64,000 bases of DNA from Acidovorax_G lacteus (lineage in GTDB: Bacteria; Pseudomonadota; Gammaproteobacteria; Burkholderiales; Burkholderiaceae_C): assembly GCF_039540375.1 (NCBI RefSeq), contig NZ_BAABEX010000013.1, positions 186,001 through 250,000 on the forward strand. Reading direction: 5' to 3'. Both the position numbers and the translations under genes were made by a program. The notes under the pieces are model-generated. The model saw only the letters and a program-made list of their open reading frames with translations, did not search any database and was not told the DNA's origin. This document shows, one piece after another, positions 53,282-61,594 of the stretch; within the stretch, counting starts at the first letter, position 1, and every line of letters starts with the position of its first letter.

Positions 53282-54145
53282 ATGCGCACCCAGGCCTCTT
53301 TGTCGCTGCGCGCAGGCGTGCTCTCGCTGCTGCTGCTGGTCCTGGTGCTCGGCGCGTGGTATGCCGCAACCGCGCCAGCGGCCGGTGGTGCGGCGGCCAC
53401 ACTCAGCCCGCAGGAACTGGAATACGCCCGCATGATGGGCAAGGATCCGGGGGGCGCCAAGAGCGGCGGCTTTCCCACGCTGGTCGATATGGGCAAGACC
53501 GTGGCGGGGCACCTGTCCAACCCGTTCTATGACAACGGGCCCAACGACAAGGGCATTGCCATTCAGCTCGCCCATTCGCTGGGCCGCGTGGCCATGGGCT
53601 TTGGCCTGGCCTGCCTGCTCGCAATCCCGCTGGGGTTCGTGATTGGCATGTCGCCGCTGCTGCACCGTGCGCTCGACCCCTTCATCCAGGTGCTCAAGCC
53701 CATCAGCCCGCTCGCGTGGATGCCGCTGGCGCTCTACACCATCAAGGATTCGTCGGCCTCGGGCATTTTTGTGATCTTCATCTGCTCGGTCTGGCCGATG
53801 TTGGTCAACACGGCCTTCGGCGTCGCGTCGGTCAAGCGCGAGTGGCTCAACGTGGCCCGCACGCTGGAGGTCAACCCCCTGCGCAAGGCTTTCCTCGTGA
53901 TCCTGCCCGCCGCTGCGCCCACCATCCTCACGGGCATGCGCATCAGCATGGGCATTGCGTGGCTGGTGATTGTGGCGGCCGAAATGCTGGTGGGTGGTAC
54001 GGGTATCGGCTACTTCGTCTGGAACGAGTGGAACAACCTCTCGCTCACCAATGTGATCTTCGCCATCCTGGTGATTGGCGTGGTCGGCATGCTGCTGGAC
54101 CTGGCTTTTGGCCGGCTGCAGAAATGGGTGACCTATGTGGAGTGA
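53282..54145 (+). CDS. cynB: Cyanate/nitrate-type ABC transporter permease
   Basis: A 287-residue permease of the NrtB/CmpB/SsuC family: one N-terminal anchor segment (16-30), then five to six membrane segments, with the coupling EAA loop in WLNVARTLEVNPLRKAFLVI followed by LPAAAPTILTGMRISMGIAW. It starts 3 bp after the binding-protein gene, so the two are one transcript. Confidence 0.92.
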   Translation: MRTQASLSLRAGVLSLLLLVLVLGAWYAATAPAAGGAAATLSPQELEYARMMGKDPGGAKSGGFPTLVDMGKTVAGHLSNPFYDNGPNDKGIAIQLAHSLGRVAMGFGLACLLAIPLGFVIGMSPLLHRALDPFIQVLKPISPLAWMPLALYTIKDSSASGIFVIFICSVWPMLVNTAFGVASVKREWLNVARTLEVNPLRKAFLVILPAAAPTILTGMRISMGIAWLVIVAAEMLVGGTGIGYFVWNEWNNLSLTNVIFAILVIGVVGMLLDLAFGRLQKWVTYVE

Positions 54146-54203
54146 CCTCGCCCTGCGCCCTGGCGCAACCCGCCCCTTGTCTGCCGACCGTACGAGCCCT
54201 GCC

Positions 54204-54998
54204 ATGCAAGCCCTGATCTCTGTCGAAAAGCTCAGCAAGTCCTATGTGCCGGGCAAGCCGGTGTTCGATGACGTGTCGTTTGAGCTGCAGCGCGGCGAGT
54301 TCGTCTGCATCATCGGCCACTCGGGCTGTGGCAAGACCACCGTGCTCAATGTGCTCGCAGGGCTGGACGTGGCCACTGGCGGCCACGTCATCATGGACGG
54401 CCGCGAGGTTGTGGGCCCGAGCCTGGACCGCGGCGTGGTCTTTCAGGGGCATGCGCTCATGCCCTGGCTGACGGTACGGCAGAACATCGCGTTTGCCGTG
54501 AAGTCGCGCTGGCCCGACTGGAAGGCCACGCAGGTGCGCACCCACGTCGAGAAGTTCGTCGCACTCGTGGGCCTGTCGCATGCCATCGACAAAAAGCCCT
54601 CGGAGCTTTCGGGCGGCATGAAGCAGCGTGTGGGCATCGCGCGCGCCTTTGCCATCCAGCCCAAGATGCTGCTGCTCGACGAGCCCTTCGGCGCGCTCGA
54701 TGCGCTCACGCGCGGCACCATCCAGGACGAGCTCATGGCCATCGTGCGGCAGACGCAGCAGACGGTGTTCATGATCACGCACGACGTGGACGAAGCCATC
54801 CTGCTGGCCGACCGCATCCTGCTCATGAGCAACGGCAACGAAACGGCCGAGGGCTACCGCCCCGGCGGCATCGCCGAAGTGGTGGTGAACCCCCTGCCGC
54901 GCGATCGCACGCGCACCAGCCTGCACCACCTCGAGGGCTACTACCCCTTGCGCAACCACATCGTGGACTTCCTCGTCTCACGCGCCCGGGCGCACTGA
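54204..54998 (+). CDS. cynD: Cyanate/nitrate-type ABC transporter ATP-binding protein
   Basis: A 264-residue ABC ATPase with Walker A IGHSGCGKTTVL, signature LSGGMKQRVGIARAFA and Walker B MLLLDEPFGALDALTR, as in NrtD/CmpD/SsuB. The chosen ATG (54204) starts MQALISVEKLSKSYV at the domain edge. An upstream in-frame ATG at 54135 overlaps the permease stop by 11 nt and would add 23 residues without domain likeness; coupling makes that start possible. It is followed by cyanase. Confidence 0.9.
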   Translation: MQALISVEKLSKSYVPGKPVFDDVSFELQRGEFVCIIGHSGCGKTTVLNVLAGLDVATGGHVIMDGREVVGPSLDRGVVFQGHALMPWLTVRQNIAFAVKSRWPDWKATQVRTHVEKFVALVGLSHAIDKKPSELSGGMKQRVGIARAFAIQPKMLLLDEPFGALDALTRGTIQDELMAIVRQTQQTVFMITHDVDEAILLADRILLMSNGNETAEGYRPGGIAEVVVNPLPRDRTRTSLHHLEGYYPLRNHIVDFLVSRARAH

Positions 54999-55100
54999 GA
55001 CCCCCCATTGCTGGCCTGTACCCCGCGCCGCCTGAGGGCCGTGGGGCGAAGCCTGCCCGCCACCCGCGTTTTTTCACCCCATCCATTGAAGGAGCACCCC

Positions 55101-55544
55101 ATGAACCGCAACGACGTGACCGAAAAGATCATCAGCACCAAGGTGGCCAAGGGCCTGCAGTGGGCCGACATTGCCAAGAAAGTCGGCCAGTCCAAGGAGT
55201 GGACCACGGCCCTGTGCCTGGGCCAGATGACCGCCACACCCGAGCAGGCCAAGGTGCTGGGCAAGATCTTCGGCCTCACGGCCGAAGAGCAGAAGTGGCT
55301 GCAGGTCGTGCCCTACAAGGGCTCGCTGCCCACGCCCGTGCCCACCGACCCGCTGATCTATCGCTGGTACGAGATCGTCAGCGTGTACGGCACCACCATC
55401 AAGGAACTGATCCACGAGGAATTTGGCGACGGCATCATGAGCGCCATCGACTTCAGCATGGACATCACGCGCGAAGCCGATCCCAAGGGCGACCGCGTGA
55501 ATGTGGTGCTCTCGGGCAAGTTCCTGCCCTACAAGCAGTACTGA
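55101..55544 (+). CDS. cynS: Cyanate hydratase (cyanase)
   Basis: A 147-residue cyanase that converts cyanate and bicarbonate to ammonia and carbon dioxide. All three catalytic residues are present at family positions: Arg88 and Glu91 in IYRWYE and Ser114 in GIMSAID (E. coli R96, E99, S122). An N-terminal helical DNA-binding-like domain (residues 1-75) precedes the catalytic part, as usual. AAGGAG (55089-55094) fixes the ATG. It lies 102 bp after the ATPase, completing a cynABDS-like set driven by a two-component system. Confidence 0.97.
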   Translation: MNRNDVTEKIISTKVAKGLQWADIAKKVGQSKEWTTALCLGQMTATPEQAKVLGKIFGLTAEEQKWLQVVPYKGSLPTPVPTDPLIYRWYEIVSVYGTTIKELIHEEFGDGIMSAIDFSMDITREADPKGDRVNVVLSGKFLPYKQY

Positions 55545-55563
55545 GCGGCGCAATCGCGCACGG

Positions 55564-56505
55564 TCAGCCACCTTCGCGGATCTGCCGCCCCGTCAGCTTG
55601 AGGAACAGGTCCTCCAAGTTGGCCGGGCGGTGCAGTGTGCGCAGGTGGGGGTGCTGCTCCAGCGCGAGCAGCAGCGGGCGAGCCTCCTGTACGTAGAAGA
55701 ACACAGTCTCGCCGCTCACTTCGACGCGCGCCGCCACGTTGCGCAGGGTCGCATCGTCGGCCAGGGCCAGGGCACCCTGGCCATAGACCTCGACCACCTC
55801 GGGCTCCAGATGCTGGGCAATCAGCTCGCGTGGGCGGCCTTCGGCGATCTTGCGGCCGTGGTCCAGCACCAGCAGGCGCGAGCACAGGCGCTCGGCCTCG
55901 TCCATGAAGTGCGTGGTCAGCAGAATGGACTTGCCCTGCTGGAGCAGCAGTTGCAGTCGCTCCCACATCAGGTGGCGGGCCTGAGGGTCCAGTCCCGTGG
56001 TGGGCTCGTCGAGCAGAAGCAGTTGCGGATCGTTCACCAGCGCGCGCGCTAGCGACAGCCGCCGTTTCATGCCGCCCGACAGCTCGCCCGGTTTGGCATC
56101 GGCCTTGTGGTTCAAGGCGGCAAACTCAAGCAAGGCCGGTATGCGCTCGCGCATGCGAGCCGCTCCGATGCCAAAGTAGCGGGCATACACCAGCAGGTTC
56201 TCGGCGCAGGTGAAGTCCGGGTCCAGGGTGTCAAACTGCGACACCACGCCCAGACGCGACTTGATCTGAAGCGCGTCAGAGGGCATTTCCCAGCCACCGT
56301 GGTCCGGGGTGGGGAAGAAGCGCACACGCCCTTCGTCTGGCACAGTGAGGCCCAGGCACATGCGGATGGTGGTGGTCTTTCCGGCCCCGTTGGGGCCGAT
56401 TACGCCCAGGCATTCACCCGGCGCGATGGAGAAGGAGACGCCGTCCACCACGGTGGTGTCGGCAAAGCGCTTGCGCAGCGCCTGAACGTCGAACAGGGCG
56501 GTCAT
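55564..56505 (-). CDS. ABC-2 exporter ATP-binding protein (NodI-like)
   Basis: A 313-residue ABC ATPase with Walker [14 protein letters not shown], signature [16 protein letters not shown] and Walker [13 protein letters not shown], and a C-terminal extension ending [17 protein letters not shown], the NodI/CcmA-type layout. An ATG 4 codons upstream (56517) is possible. Its likely membrane partner is the permease at 48895-49725 on the same strand, now 5.8 kb downstream beyond the cyanate block. It follows the diguanylate cyclase gene by 51 bp. Confidence 0.92.
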   Translation of the reverse strand: MTALFDVQALRKRFADTTVVDGVSFSIAPGECLGVIGPNGAGKTTTIRMCLGLTVPDEGRVRFFPTPDHGGWEMPSDALQIKSRLGVVSQFDTLDPDFTCAENLLVYARYFGIGAARMRERIPALLEFAALNHKADAKPGELSGGMKRRLSLARALVNDPQLLLLDEPTTGLDPQARHLMWERLQLLLQQGKSILLTTHFMDEAERLCSRLLVLDHGRKIAEGRPRELIAQHLEPEVVEVYGQGALALADDATLRNVAARVEVSGETVFFYVQEARPLLLALEQHPHLRTLHRPANLEDLFLKLTGRQIREGG

Positions 56506-56556
56506 GCCAGCAAGCATACCCGGCGGGTCGGCAGGCCTGTTGCCGCGGCGGGTGGA

Positions 56557-57690
56557 TCAGGCCGTGACCAGGCGGCCACGACCAGCCGCCTTGGCCTGGT
56601 ACAGCGCAGCATCTGCGCGCGAGAGCAGGCCCGCCAGACTGGCCTCCCCGGGTGCCAGGAGCGCAAGTCCACCGCTGTAGTCCAGTACGAAGCCCAGTTC
56701 GGCAGCGCTGGCGTCGTGCAGGCGCTCGCGCAGGCGCCGGTCAAAAGCGGTTCCAGCCGGCGCGCTGTTGTGCAGCAGCAGCACGCAAAACTCCTCGCCC
56801 CCCAGGCGGCCCACCAAGTCACCGTTGCGGCAGGTTTCTTCCAGCAGGCGCGCAAACAGCTTGAGCGCCTGATCGCCCACGTCGTGCCCGTGACGGTCGT
56901 TGATACCTTTGAAATCGTCCAAGTCCAGCATCAGGGCCGTCATCGGCAGCCGGTGCCGCCATGCATGGGCGAGCATGTTCTCGCCCTGCGCCATGAACCC
57001 GCGCCGGTTGAGCAGGCCGGTCAGGCTGTCCGTCATGGCCAGCGTGCGCAGCTTGAGCTCGGTCTCGTCGCGCCAGGCCACCAGCAGGGCCACAGTGCCC
57101 AGCACCAGACTGACATTGGTGGCAACGGCCGCCATGAGATTGACCGGGTGCGGCGTGCGAAAGCTGGGGTACTGGTCGGTGAAGGCGCCCAGCAGGCCGC
57201 GGGCGATGGTGAAGATGGCCGAGGTCGTCAGGCAGGCCATCAGCAAGTAGCGCCAGCGGCGGTCGGCTTCGAGTGCCGGGTACAGCGCAGCGCGCGCGAC
57301 GATCAGCATGCTCGCGCCCATCAGCAGATTGGCCCAGCCTACGCGCCAGGCGTAATGCTCAAAGCCCAGCGTGTAGCCCAGCGGCGTCAGGATGACCAGC
57401 GCCAGCAGCGGTTTTTCCAGCGGGCGCGGGCCCAGCCATTCGTGCAGCGCGCGGAAGATCATCCACTGCGCAAGCGCATTGGCCGCCACCGACACCGTGG
57501 ACAGGGCCTGGTCCCAGAACGAGGCCGACAGGATGATCGCCACCCAGGCACCGGCTTGCAGCAGCAGGCTCTTTTGCGCAAACCGTGCCGCGCGGCTGAT
57601 GCCCTGCCCCATGATCATCGGCAGCGTGGCCGAGATCATCAGCAGGTTGACGGCCATCACGACCATCAGGGTGAGGAAGTCCAGTTGCAT
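56557..57690 (-). CDS. Membrane diguanylate cyclase
   Basis: A 377-residue protein with about six to seven membrane segments (residues 5-215) and a C-terminal GGDEF domain. The active site is RLGGEEFCVLLL, and an RxxD inhibitory site (RNGD) lies five residues before it, so it should make c-di-GMP and be product-inhibited. LTGLLNRRGF and LDLDDFKGINDRHGHDVGD are also intact. The ATG ending at 57690 starts in the first membrane segment. It lies 37 bp after amn. Confidence 0.93.
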   Translation of the reverse strand: MQLDFLTLMVVMAVNLLMISATLPMIMGQGISRAARFAQKSLLLQAGAWVAIILSASFWDQALSTVSVAANALAQWMIFRALHEWLGPRPLEKPLLALVILTPLGYTLGFEHYAWRVGWANLLMGASMLIVARAALYPALEADRRWRYLLMACLTTSAIFTIARGLLGAFTDQYPSFRTPHPVNLMAAVATNVSLVLGTVALLVAWRDETELKLRTLAMTDSLTGLLNRRGFMAQGENMLAHAWRHRLPMTALMLDLDDFKGINDRHGHDVGDQALKLFARLLEETCRNGDLVGRLGGEEFCVLLLHNSAPAGTAFDRRLRERLHDASAAELGFVLDYSGGLALLAPGEASLAGLLSRADAALYQAKAAGRGRLVTA

Positions 57691-57727
57691 CACGTGCGAG
57701 GGCTGCGGCAGTCTGGCTGGTGGCAGC

Positions 57728-59209
57728 TTACTGGAACGCCACTTCGGCAAAGCTGCGCAGCTTGCGGCTGTGCAGGCGGTGTACCCCGCCTTCGCGCAGG
57801 ATGTCGATGGCGCGCATGCCGATGCGCAGGTGCTGGTCCACGCGCTCGCGATAGAAATGGTTGGCCATGCCGGGCAGCTTGATCTCGCCATGCAGCGGCT
57901 TGTCGGACACGCACAGCAGCGTGCCGTAGGGCACGCGGAAGCGGAAGCCGTTGGCGGCAATGGTCGCGCTTTCCATGTCCAGCGCCACGGCGCGGCTCTG
58001 GCTGAAGCGGCGCTGCGGCTTGTTGTCGGGCAGCAGTTCCCAGTTGCGGTTGTCGGTGCTGGCCACGGTGCCGGTGCGCATCACGCGCTTGAGGTCGGCC
58101 GCTCCGATCTGCGTGACATCGGCCACCGCCTGCTGCAGCGCGAGCTGGATCTCGGCAAGGGCTGGAATCGGCACCCACAGCGGAAGGTCTTCGTCGAGCA
58201 CATGGTCTTCGCGCACATAGGCGTGGGCCAGCACGTAGTCGCCCAGTTGCTGGCTGTTGCGCAGGCCGGCGCAGTGGCCCAGCATCATCCAGGCGTGCGG
58301 GCGCAGCACAGCGATGTGGTCGGTGATGGTCTTGGCATTGGCTGGGCCCACGCCGATGTTGACCATGGTGATGCCCGTGCGGTCGGCGCGCATCAGGTGG
58401 TAAGCGGGCATCTGCGGCAGGCGCGGCGGCGGGCTGCCCAGCGCGTCGCCCGCCTCGGCAGGCAGGCCGCGGCGGCGGGTGACCACATTGCCGGGCTCCA
58501 CAAAGGCCACATAGGGGCTGTCTTCTCGCGCCATTTCGGCGTGGCCCAGCCGCACGAATTCGTCGATGTAGAACTGGTAGTTGGTGAACAGCACGAAGTT
58601 CTGGAACCACTCGGGCGCTGTGCCGGTGTAGTGGCGCAGCCGGTGCAGCGAATAGTCCACGCGCGGGGCGGTGAAGAGCGACAGTGGCAGAGGCTCGTCT
58701 GCACGGGGCTCCCAGGTGCCGTTGGCAATGCCGTCGTCCATGGCCGACAGGTCGGGCAGGTCGAACAGATCGCGCATGAGCATGCGCCGCTCGGGCGTCA
58801 GCGTGCCTTCGATGTGGTCGTGCTCGGCAAACGAGAAGTGGATGGGGATGGGATGGGTGCTGGTGCCCACCTCCAGGTCCACGCCGTGGCTGACGCGCAG
58901 CAGGCGGAATTGCTCGGCGTAGTAGTCGGCAAACAGGTCGGGCCGCGTGAGCGTGGTTTCGTACCGCCCCGGGCCTTCGACAAAGCCGTAGGCCAGTTTG
59001 GTGTCGGTGCGCGCCACGGTGCTGGTGTGCACCCGAACGTAGGGGTAGAAGGCGCGCACCGGGGCGTTGGGCGTGTCGCCCGCGACGAAACGTTGCATGG
59101 CCTCGCGCAGGTGCCCGATCTGCTGTTGGTAGATCCGCTGGACCTGGCGCAGTGCTTCGTCAGGGTCGGCGTGGCGGGAGGGGGGAATGAACTCGGGGAT
59201 CAGTGCCAT
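57728..59209 (-). CDS. amn: AMP nucleosidase
   Basis: A 493-residue enzyme cleaving AMP to adenine and ribose 5-phosphate (E. coli Amn is 484). The N-terminal domain has RAFYPYVRVHTSTVARTDTK and HFSFAEHDHIEGTL; the phosphorylase-fold C-terminal domain has MVNIGVGPANAKTITDHIA, MMLGHCAGLR and VALDMESATIAANGFRF with the catalytic acidic residue. It sits between a PAS-GGDEF-EAL gene (4 bp upstream) and a diguanylate cyclase gene (37 bp downstream) on the same strand. Confidence 0.95.
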   Translation of the reverse strand: MALIPEFIPPSRHADPDEALRQVQRIYQQQIGHLREAMQRFVAGDTPNAPVRAFYPYVRVHTSTVARTDTKLAYGFVEGPGRYETTLTRPDLFADYYAEQFRLLRVSHGVDLEVGTSTHPIPIHFSFAEHDHIEGTLTPERRMLMRDLFDLPDLSAMDDGIANGTWEPRADEPLPLSLFTAPRVDYSLHRLRHYTGTAPEWFQNFVLFTNYQFYIDEFVRLGHAEMAREDSPYVAFVEPGNVVTRRRGLPAEAGDALGSPPPRLPQMPAYHLMRADRTGITMVNIGVGPANAKTITDHIAVLRPHAWMMLGHCAGLRNSQQLGDYVLAHAYVREDHVLDEDLPLWVPIPALAEIQLALQQAVADVTQIGAADLKRVMRTGTVASTDNRNWELLPDNKPQRRFSQSRAVALDMESATIAANGFRFRVPYGTLLCVSDKPLHGEIKLPGMANHFYRERVDQHLRIGMRAIDILREGGVHRLHSRKLRSFAEVAFQ

Positions 59210-59213
59210 CGCG

Positions 59214-61361
59214 CTATTGTGGCCTGCCCAGCGCACTAGGCGGTGGAGGGCTGCTGCGCCGCGCACGGGCCATGCCACCCGCCTGCCAGGCCTCCCACCA
59301 CGCGGCCAGGGCTGCGGCCTCCATCGGGGCCGCCACCACGTGACCCTGGCAGATGTCGCAGCCCAGCGCGCGCAGCAGCTCCACCTGGGCCTGGGTTTCC
59401 ACCCCTTCGGCCACGGTCTGCAGCTGCAGGCTGCGGGCCATCTGCACGATGGCGGTGACGATGGCCACGTCGTCGGCGTTGTCCGGCGTGTCCATGACGA
59501 AAGAGCGGTCGATCTTGATCTGGTCCAGCGGGTAGCGCTTGAGGTACGCCAGCGACGAATAGCCAGTGCCAAAGTCGTCGATCGCAATGCGCACGCCCAG
59601 CGCTTTGAGGGCGTTGAGCGTGTCCTGCGCACCGTCTTCCGGGTGCATGAGCACGCTCTCAGTGAGTTCGATCTCCAGGCACGACGGCGGCAGCCCGGTG
59701 CTCTGCAGCACCTCGGCCACCTCGGCCACCATGTCGCGCTGGCGGAACTCCAGCGCCGAGAGGTTGACAGCCACCGGCACCTGCGGCCAGCCGGCATCCA
59801 GCCAGGCCTTCATCTGGCGGCAAGCCTCGCGCAGCACCCAACGGCCAATGGGCGAGATCAGGCCGCGCGCCTCACAGAAGCCAATGAATTCCTGCGGTCC
59901 CACGATGCCGCGGTGGGGGTGCCGCCAGCGCACCAGCGCTTCCAGGCCGCACAGCTCGCCGGTGCGCAGATCGGTCTGCGGCTGAAAGTGCAGCACGAAC
60001 GCACCGGTGGCGATCGCCTCGCGCAGCAGGCGCTCGCGCTGCAGGATTTCCAGGGCGCGGCTGTCCATCGCAGGGTCGTAGCACTGCACCATGCCGGGGC
60101 CGATGCGGCGCGCATGGTGCAGCGCCGCATCCGCGCAGCGCAGCAGGGCATCGCCTGTGCCCGCATGCACCGGAAACAGCCCGATGCCTACGCTGGACGT
60201 GACCGTGACCGGCATGCCTGCCAGCTCGAAGGGAGTCCGCAGCGCATCGCGCAGCCGCTCGGCGGCGGCGGTGGCGGTGGCATCGCCCGGGGGTTCCAGC
60301 GGGTCTAGCACCGCCACGAACTGGTCGCCGCCCAGTCGGGCCAGCAGATCGTCGGCCCCCAGCGCGGCCAGCAAGCGGCCCGCCACGCCGCACAGCAGGT
60401 GGTCGCCTGCCAGGTGGCCCAGCGATTCGTTGACGGTGCGGAAGTGGTCGAGGTCCAGCAGCAGCACGGCGATCTGGCGGCCCTGGCGGCGTGCGCGCGT
60501 GATGCGCTGGGCCAGTTGCTCCAGCAGGCTGCGCCGGTTGGGCAGTTGCGTCAGCACGTCGTGCAGCGCCATGAACGCGCTGCGTTCCTGCGCCTGCTTG
60601 CGCAGCGAAATGTCGCGCAGGATGGCCACGCGGTAGCTGGTGCCGTGCAGCGGCATGGTCTTGCCGACGATTTCCACCGGAATGGTGCGGCCGTCGCGGT
60701 GGGTGATGGCGGCCTCGTACGGATCTTCGCGCCCGGCCTGCACATAGGCCTCGGCCGCGGCGCGGTAGGCGGGCGCAACAAAATCCAGTGTTGGATGTCC
60801 GCGCAGTTCGTCGAGCGCATAGCCAGTCAGGCGCTCGAGCGCCAGATTGCCGTCCACGATCCGACCCTGCTGGTGGAACACCACCGCCTCTTCGGTGGCC
60901 TCGGTGAACTTGCGGATACGCTCGTTGCTCTCGCGCACTGCGCGCTCGGCCTGCCACTGCTCGGTGATGTCGTCGATGCGGACCATCAGACCCACAGGTG
61001 GTGTCTGCAGCGTGGCCTGGTGGGGAATGAGCTGCACTTCCACCACACGGTGACCGCCCCGGGGCAGGGGGTGTTCGCGCAGGTAGCGCACCGTGTGGCC
61101 TTGCAGGCATCGCTCGACATGGGGCTGCACACGCGTCCAGGCTTCCTGCCCCAGCGCCTCGGGCGGCGTCAGGCCGACAATGGAATCCACCGTGTGGCCC
61201 GCAAAGCTGGCGTAGCGCGCATTGGCAAACGCGCAGCGCAATTCAGCCCCCCCGAAATAGGCGAGCAGCCCAGGATCGGACTCGGCGACCAGGCGTAGCA
61301 GGGTGTGATGGAGATCGTTCCCCGGAGTGCTGGCGCTCAAGGCGCTGCTGGTGTCTGGCAT
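59214..61361 (-). CDS. PAS-PAS-GGDEF-EAL protein, probable c-di-GMP phosphodiesterase
   Basis: A 715-residue soluble signalling protein. PAS domains at about 20-140 and 150-265, GGDEF at about 275-440, EAL at about 455-700. The GGDEF site reads RLGGDQFVAVL and lacks the full motif, while EAL keeps LEALVRWRHP, IELTESVLMH and [10 protein letters not shown], so hydrolysis of c-di-GMP is likely. It is the first gene of a probable operon with amn and a diguanylate cyclase. Confidence 0.93.
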   Translation of the reverse strand: MPDTSSALSASTPGNDLHHTLLRLVAESDPGLLAYFGGAELRCAFANARYASFAGHTVDSIVGLTPPEALGQEAWTRVQPHVERCLQGHTVRYLREHPLPRGGHRVVEVQLIPHQATLQTPPVGLMVRIDDITEQWQAERAVRESNERIRKFTEATEEAVVFHQQGRIVDGNLALERLTGYALDELRGHPTLDFVAPAYRAAAEAYVQAGREDPYEAAITHRDGRTIPVEIVGKTMPLHGTSYRVAILRDISLRKQAQERSAFMALHDVLTQLPNRRSLLEQLAQRITRARRQGRQIAVLLLDLDHFRTVNESLGHLAGDHLLCGVAGRLLAALGADDLLARLGGDQFVAVLDPLEPPGDATATAAAERLRDALRTPFELAGMPVTVTSSVGIGLFPVHAGTGDALLRCADAALHHARRIGPGMVQCYDPAMDSRALEILQRERLLREAIATGAFVLHFQPQTDLRTGELCGLEALVRWRHPHRGIVGPQEFIGFCEARGLISPIGRWVLREACRQMKAWLDAGWPQVPVAVNLSALEFRQRDMVAEVAEVLQSTGLPPSCLEIELTESVLMHPEDGAQDTLNALKALGVRIAIDDFGTGYSSLAYLKRYPLDQIKIDRSFVMDTPDNADDVAIVTAIVQMARSLQLQTVAEGVETQAQVELLRALGCDICQGHVVAAPMEAAALAAWWEAWQAGGMARARRSSPPPPSALGRPQ

Positions 61362-61515
61362 ATCCCCGCTCTTGTCGAGCTCTGGTTATAGCCGATCAGA
61401 ACGGCGGCGACCATCGGGCAGACACGGGTGCATGACCTGCCTCAAGCGCGGCTCAAAAGGCGCGCCCTCGCCGCAGCAGCTGTGCAAGGGGGGCGCAAAA
61501 GTTGGAGCAAAACGA

Positions 61516-61562
61516 GGCGCTTGTGCTTGTTCTCGGGGCACGATCAGCTATCAAAATGATAG
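61516..61562 (+). repeat. Dispersed 50-bp stem-loop repeat, copy 5 (degenerate)
   Basis: The tail GCTAT-N7-ATAGC is kept, but the leading stem (GCGCTTGTGCTT with GGCACGATCAGC) is eroded. Same orientation as copies 1-4. It lies between the ankyrin gene remnant and the PAS-GGDEF-EAL gene; no other feature is seen in that 233-bp interval. Confidence 0.65.
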
Positions 61563-61594
61563 CGATCATGCGGCCCGAAGGGGCCGTCGTCGTT

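Noticed and set aside
51632..54238. An 868-codon open frame on the minus strand
   Set aside because: Antisense to the response regulator, binding-protein and permease genes, whose motifs are intact; composition is His/Gln/Arg-rich noise.
5773..61562. CRISPR array
   Set aside because: The repeated units are single, kilobases apart and intergenic, with no spacer series and no cas genes.
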